In this document: positions 38,742 to 41,272 of the stretch, piece by piece
How positions within the stretch are numbered: position 1 is the first letter of the stretch
Layout of the letters: each line of letters begins with the position of its first letter
Source: Eximiradius proteiniborus
Lineage (GTDB): Bacteria; Bacteroidota; Ignavibacteria; Kapaibacteriales; UBA2268
Length of the DNA stretch: 41,272 nt
Direction of reading: 5' to 3'
Assembly (NCBI GenBank): GCA_026415495.1
Contig: JAOAGZ010000017.1
Coordinates: 1-41,272 of the forward strand
Notes under the pieces: model-generated
Told to the model about the DNA's origin: nothing
The model's database searches: none
The model's input: only the letters and a program-made list of their open reading frames with translations
Position numbers and translations under genes: made by a program

Positions 38742-41012
38742 CTAAAATTTAATTTCATAAGAAATAGTTGGTAAAATCGGGATTAATCGCACATCTTCAA
38801 CTTTTGTTTCTTCATCCTGAAGATTATAGTATCTGAACCATATATCGCGGCGGTTATAAACATTGTAAATATCAAAAATTAGCTTGGAATCGAGACCATA
38901 GGTTTTGAATGAATATGTAGCATTGAGATTGAGCTGATGAGAAGGAGGAAGACGCAACCCATATCTTTGAGAAGGAACAATTTTGCCACGACCATAGGTT
39001 TGATTCGGGAAGAAAGATTGAAATCGCGAAGTCGCACCAGTGTAGGATTGCCCGGATTGGAAAGTAAATGTGGCTCCGATATCCCATCTTTCAGATAAAT
39101 TATATTGCATAACAACTTTAAAATCGTGCAAACGGTCGTATTTTGGTCTGAATTCACGTCCATAATTAATACTATCGAATTTAGCCCGGATATAACCGAG
39201 AGCATACCCAGCCCAACCGGTAAGACGTCCAACCCGTTTTTGCAAGAAAACTTCGAAACCATAAGAATATGCGTTCCCAATGTAGAAGACATCGCGGACG
39301 TTCGAACCCTGAAGAGCATTTTGGTTTAGTTCGCTCACATTTCTGTATTTTTTATAGTATATGTCGAAATTCAAATCAAAGTTCTGGAAAGGTTTTGTTT
39401 CGACGCTAAAAATATAATGGATAGCACGGCTTGCAGGAACAGTGGAATCAGTTGGCAACCAGGTATCGAAGAATGAGAAGTCAGGTTGAGTGGCAAGACG
39501 TAAATTCTGGCTAAACACTCCCCAAGCAGCCTTCAAAGAAATATTATCAGTTAAAGTGTATCTCAAAGCCAAGCGTGGGTCAATCAAAATTATATCTCTC
39601 ATTTCCCAATAGTTTGCCCGCAATCCAGCCTGAATAGCAAATAATTCTATCGGTGAATAACTCATCTGAGCGTAAGCTGAATAGTTGTAGTCCTTTACTT
39701 TCAAGTTTGTAGTTCCGGCTGACGAACCAACCTGAGTGCTATCAGTTTCACCGGTGAAATTTTGGAGGAACTGAAAATTGTAGTTGTTAACTTCCAAGCC
39801 GAAATTGTGAGTAATCTTTTCATTAGTAAACCATTCGAAATTTAATTTTGCAGAATAATCAGTGATTGAATTTTCAATCAGAAATTGATAACCGGTTTGG
39901 TCGCCGGTGAAATTATTAAAATAATGGCTTGCACTAAGATTTAAGTTAGCAAAAAGAGAGTTGGAGAAAATATGTGTCCAGTTCATAGAAGCAAGTCTAT
40001 TTCCAATGGATAAATCCATACTAATTCCGAAAGTGCTCACATCAAGATTATCTTTGCTCATAAATCCACTTAAAGAAAATTTATCGTTATCTCCAATATC
40101 TTGGGTGATTTTAGCATTCACATCATAGAAATTGAAGTCCGGGATAGGTTGCTCGGGATTATTGTCGATGAGGCTTTTGACGAGTTCGAAGTAAGTGCGG
40201 CGTCCACCAATAAACCACGAGCCGTGCCCGATAGGTCCTTCCAGTGTGGCACGCGAAGAGATAGCACCAATAGATGCCAATCCTTGAGTTTGACTTCTAT
40301 CGCCATCTTTCTGAGTGATGTTCAGCACAGCCGAAAGTCGCCCACCATACTGAGGCTCGAAGCCACCTTTTATGAGTTCGACATCTTTGATAGCGTCTGT
40401 GTTGAAAGTAGAGATAAATCCGAACAAATGCGTTGGATTATAAACTGTGGAACCATCTAAAAGAACTAAATTCTGGTCGGGCGAACCACCACGGACATAT
40501 AATCCGCTGGAAATCTGGGAAGAGGTAAGCACACCGGGTAAATATTGTAAAGAACGGAAAACGTCTGACTCGCCACCGATACGAATTTCCTTGATTGTTT
40601 CCACAGGGACATTAACTTTGCTAATCATAACTTGCCTTTGCTCAACTTCTCGCTCTGCTTCGACAAGAACATCTTCCTTCCTTACAGCGGTTTGCTTCAA
40701 TGAAATATCGAGGCGAAGCTCTTCGTTGGCTTTCAGATTTATTTTTCGCTCGAAACGCTCGTAACCCAAAAATGAGACTACAAGAGTGTAGCTACCCGGA
40801 GGAATACTCGAAATGCTGTAGAAACCGTTTTTGTTTGTTCTTGTTCCGAATTTTGTATCCTTGAGCATAACGGTAGATGAAATGAGCGTTTCCTTGCTTT
40901 TATCATCACGAACAAATCCAGCAATTGATGCAGTATTGGGCGCATTTAAATTTGCACTGAGATTAAAGAAAACGACCACGCTTAACAGACAGATTGAAAT
41001 AATAAGTCTCAT
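38742..41012 (-). CDS. TonB-dependent receptor with N-terminal carboxypeptidase-regulatory-like domain
   Basis: Signal peptide; ASIAGFVRDDKSKETLISSTVMLKDTKFGTRTNKNGFYSISSIPPGSYTLVVSFLGYE; plug domain GGESDVFRSLQYLPGVLTSSQISSGLYVRGGSPDQNLVLLDGSTVYNPTHLFGF; 756 aa barrel. Confidence 0.95.
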   Translation of the reverse strand: MRLIISICLLSVVVFFNLSANLNAPNTASIAGFVRDDKSKETLISSTVMLKDTKFGTRTNKNGFYSISSIPPGSYTLVVSFLGYERFERKINLKANEELRLDISLKQTAVRKEDVLVEAEREVEQRQVMISKVNVPVETIKEIRIGGESDVFRSLQYLPGVLTSSQISSGLYVRGGSPDQNLVLLDGSTVYNPTHLFGFISTFNTDAIKDVELIKGGFEPQYGGRLSAVLNITQKDGDRSQTQGLASIGAISSRATLEGPIGHGSWFIGGRRTYFELVKSLIDNNPEQPIPDFNFYDVNAKITQDIGDNDKFSLSGFMSKDNLDVSTFGISMDLSIGNRLASMNWTHIFSNSLFANLNLSASHYFNNFTGDQTGYQFLIENSITDYSAKLNFEWFTNEKITHNFGLEVNNYNFQFLQNFTGETDSTQVGSSAGTTNLKVKDYNYSAYAQMSYSPIELFAIQAGLRANYWEMRDIILIDPRLALRYTLTDNISLKAAWGVFSQNLRLATQPDFSFFDTWLPTDSTVPASRAIHYIFSVETKPFQNFDLNFDIYYKKYRNVSELNQNALQGSNVRDVFYIGNAYSYGFEVFLQKRVGRLTGWAGYALGYIRAKFDSINYGREFRPKYDRLHDFKVVMQYNLSERWDIGATFTFQSGQSYTGATSRFQSFFPNQTYGRGKIVPSQRYGLRLPPSHQLNLNATYSFKTYGLDSKLIFDIYNVYNRRDIWFRYYNLQDEETKVEDVRLIPILPTISYEIKF

Positions 41013-41179
41013 AGTTCCTTTAAGTTATTGAATAATTACAGAACTAAAAACGTAAAAAGTTATTAATAGTTTCAAAAAAAATTAAAGTTTACAATAATTA
41101 ACGTGATTATCAGTGTATTATTAATTTATTATTAACAAATTCAGATATGGATATTAAGTAGATAATTACCGGAGAGTGT

Positions 41180-41272
41180 ATGAAAAAAAATCTGTTGATG
41201 TTGTTTTTGCTACTTTCAGCTACAAAATTATTTGCTATTGAGCCATTACTGTTTAAGCCACTTGTAGGGAAC
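41180..41272 (+). CDS. N-terminus of a secreted/envelope protein (truncated by window end)
   Basis: RBS-like GGAGAG then MKKNLLMLFLLLSATKLFAIEPLLFKPLVGN..., a signal-peptide-like start; open to the window end. Confidence 0.6.
   Translation, partial: MKKNLLMLFLLLSATKLFAIEPLLFKPLVGN

Noticed and set aside
41041-41179. AT-rich TATTATTAATTTATTATTAA-like repeats
   Set aside because: Low-complexity promoter-region sequence, not a structured repeat array.
1-41272. Search by eye for CRISPR arrays, transposases/IS ends, tRNA and rRNA
   Set aside because: None seen; gene content is contiguous and essentially core/respiratory. Not a computational search.

Overview
A 41.3 kb bacterial chromosomal segment, probably from the Bacteroidota/Chlorobiota (FCB) superphylum. 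That placement rests on the ACIII-caa3 respiratory genes, DUF4249/TonB and Omp28/DUF6029-type envelope genes, and a TTTG/TAnnTTTG-like promoter; it is inference. Most of the window is housekeeping: uppP (partial), pdxJ, asnB, an L,D-transpeptidase, purC, a membrane pyrophosphatase, folC, an SDR, rfbB/rfbD, rpmB, a DMT transporter, pyk, purM and mtnA. The centre (11.7-26.8 kb) is one 15 kb respiratory supercluster: alternative complex III (ActA, ActB, ActC, an ActD-ActE fusion, ActF), an extra cytochrome c, SCO, an A2-type cytochrome c oxidase (subunits I, III, IV and II with fused heme c), CtaB, and an unfamiliar polytopic membrane protein with a C-terminal heme-c domain. It ends at a strong bidirectional terminator. 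Convergent to it is a two-gene operon: a small cytosolic MCP-like protein with a degenerate signalling tip, and an ODP/flavodiiron-like metallo-beta-lactamase-fold protein. This looks like a divergent O2/iron-sensing pair beside the O2 reductase and is my best candidate for an under-described system. A 57-aa ORF with a Tat-like N-terminus between actA and actB, absent from the ORF track, is the second. I saw no rRNA, tRNA, CRISPR array or transposon.
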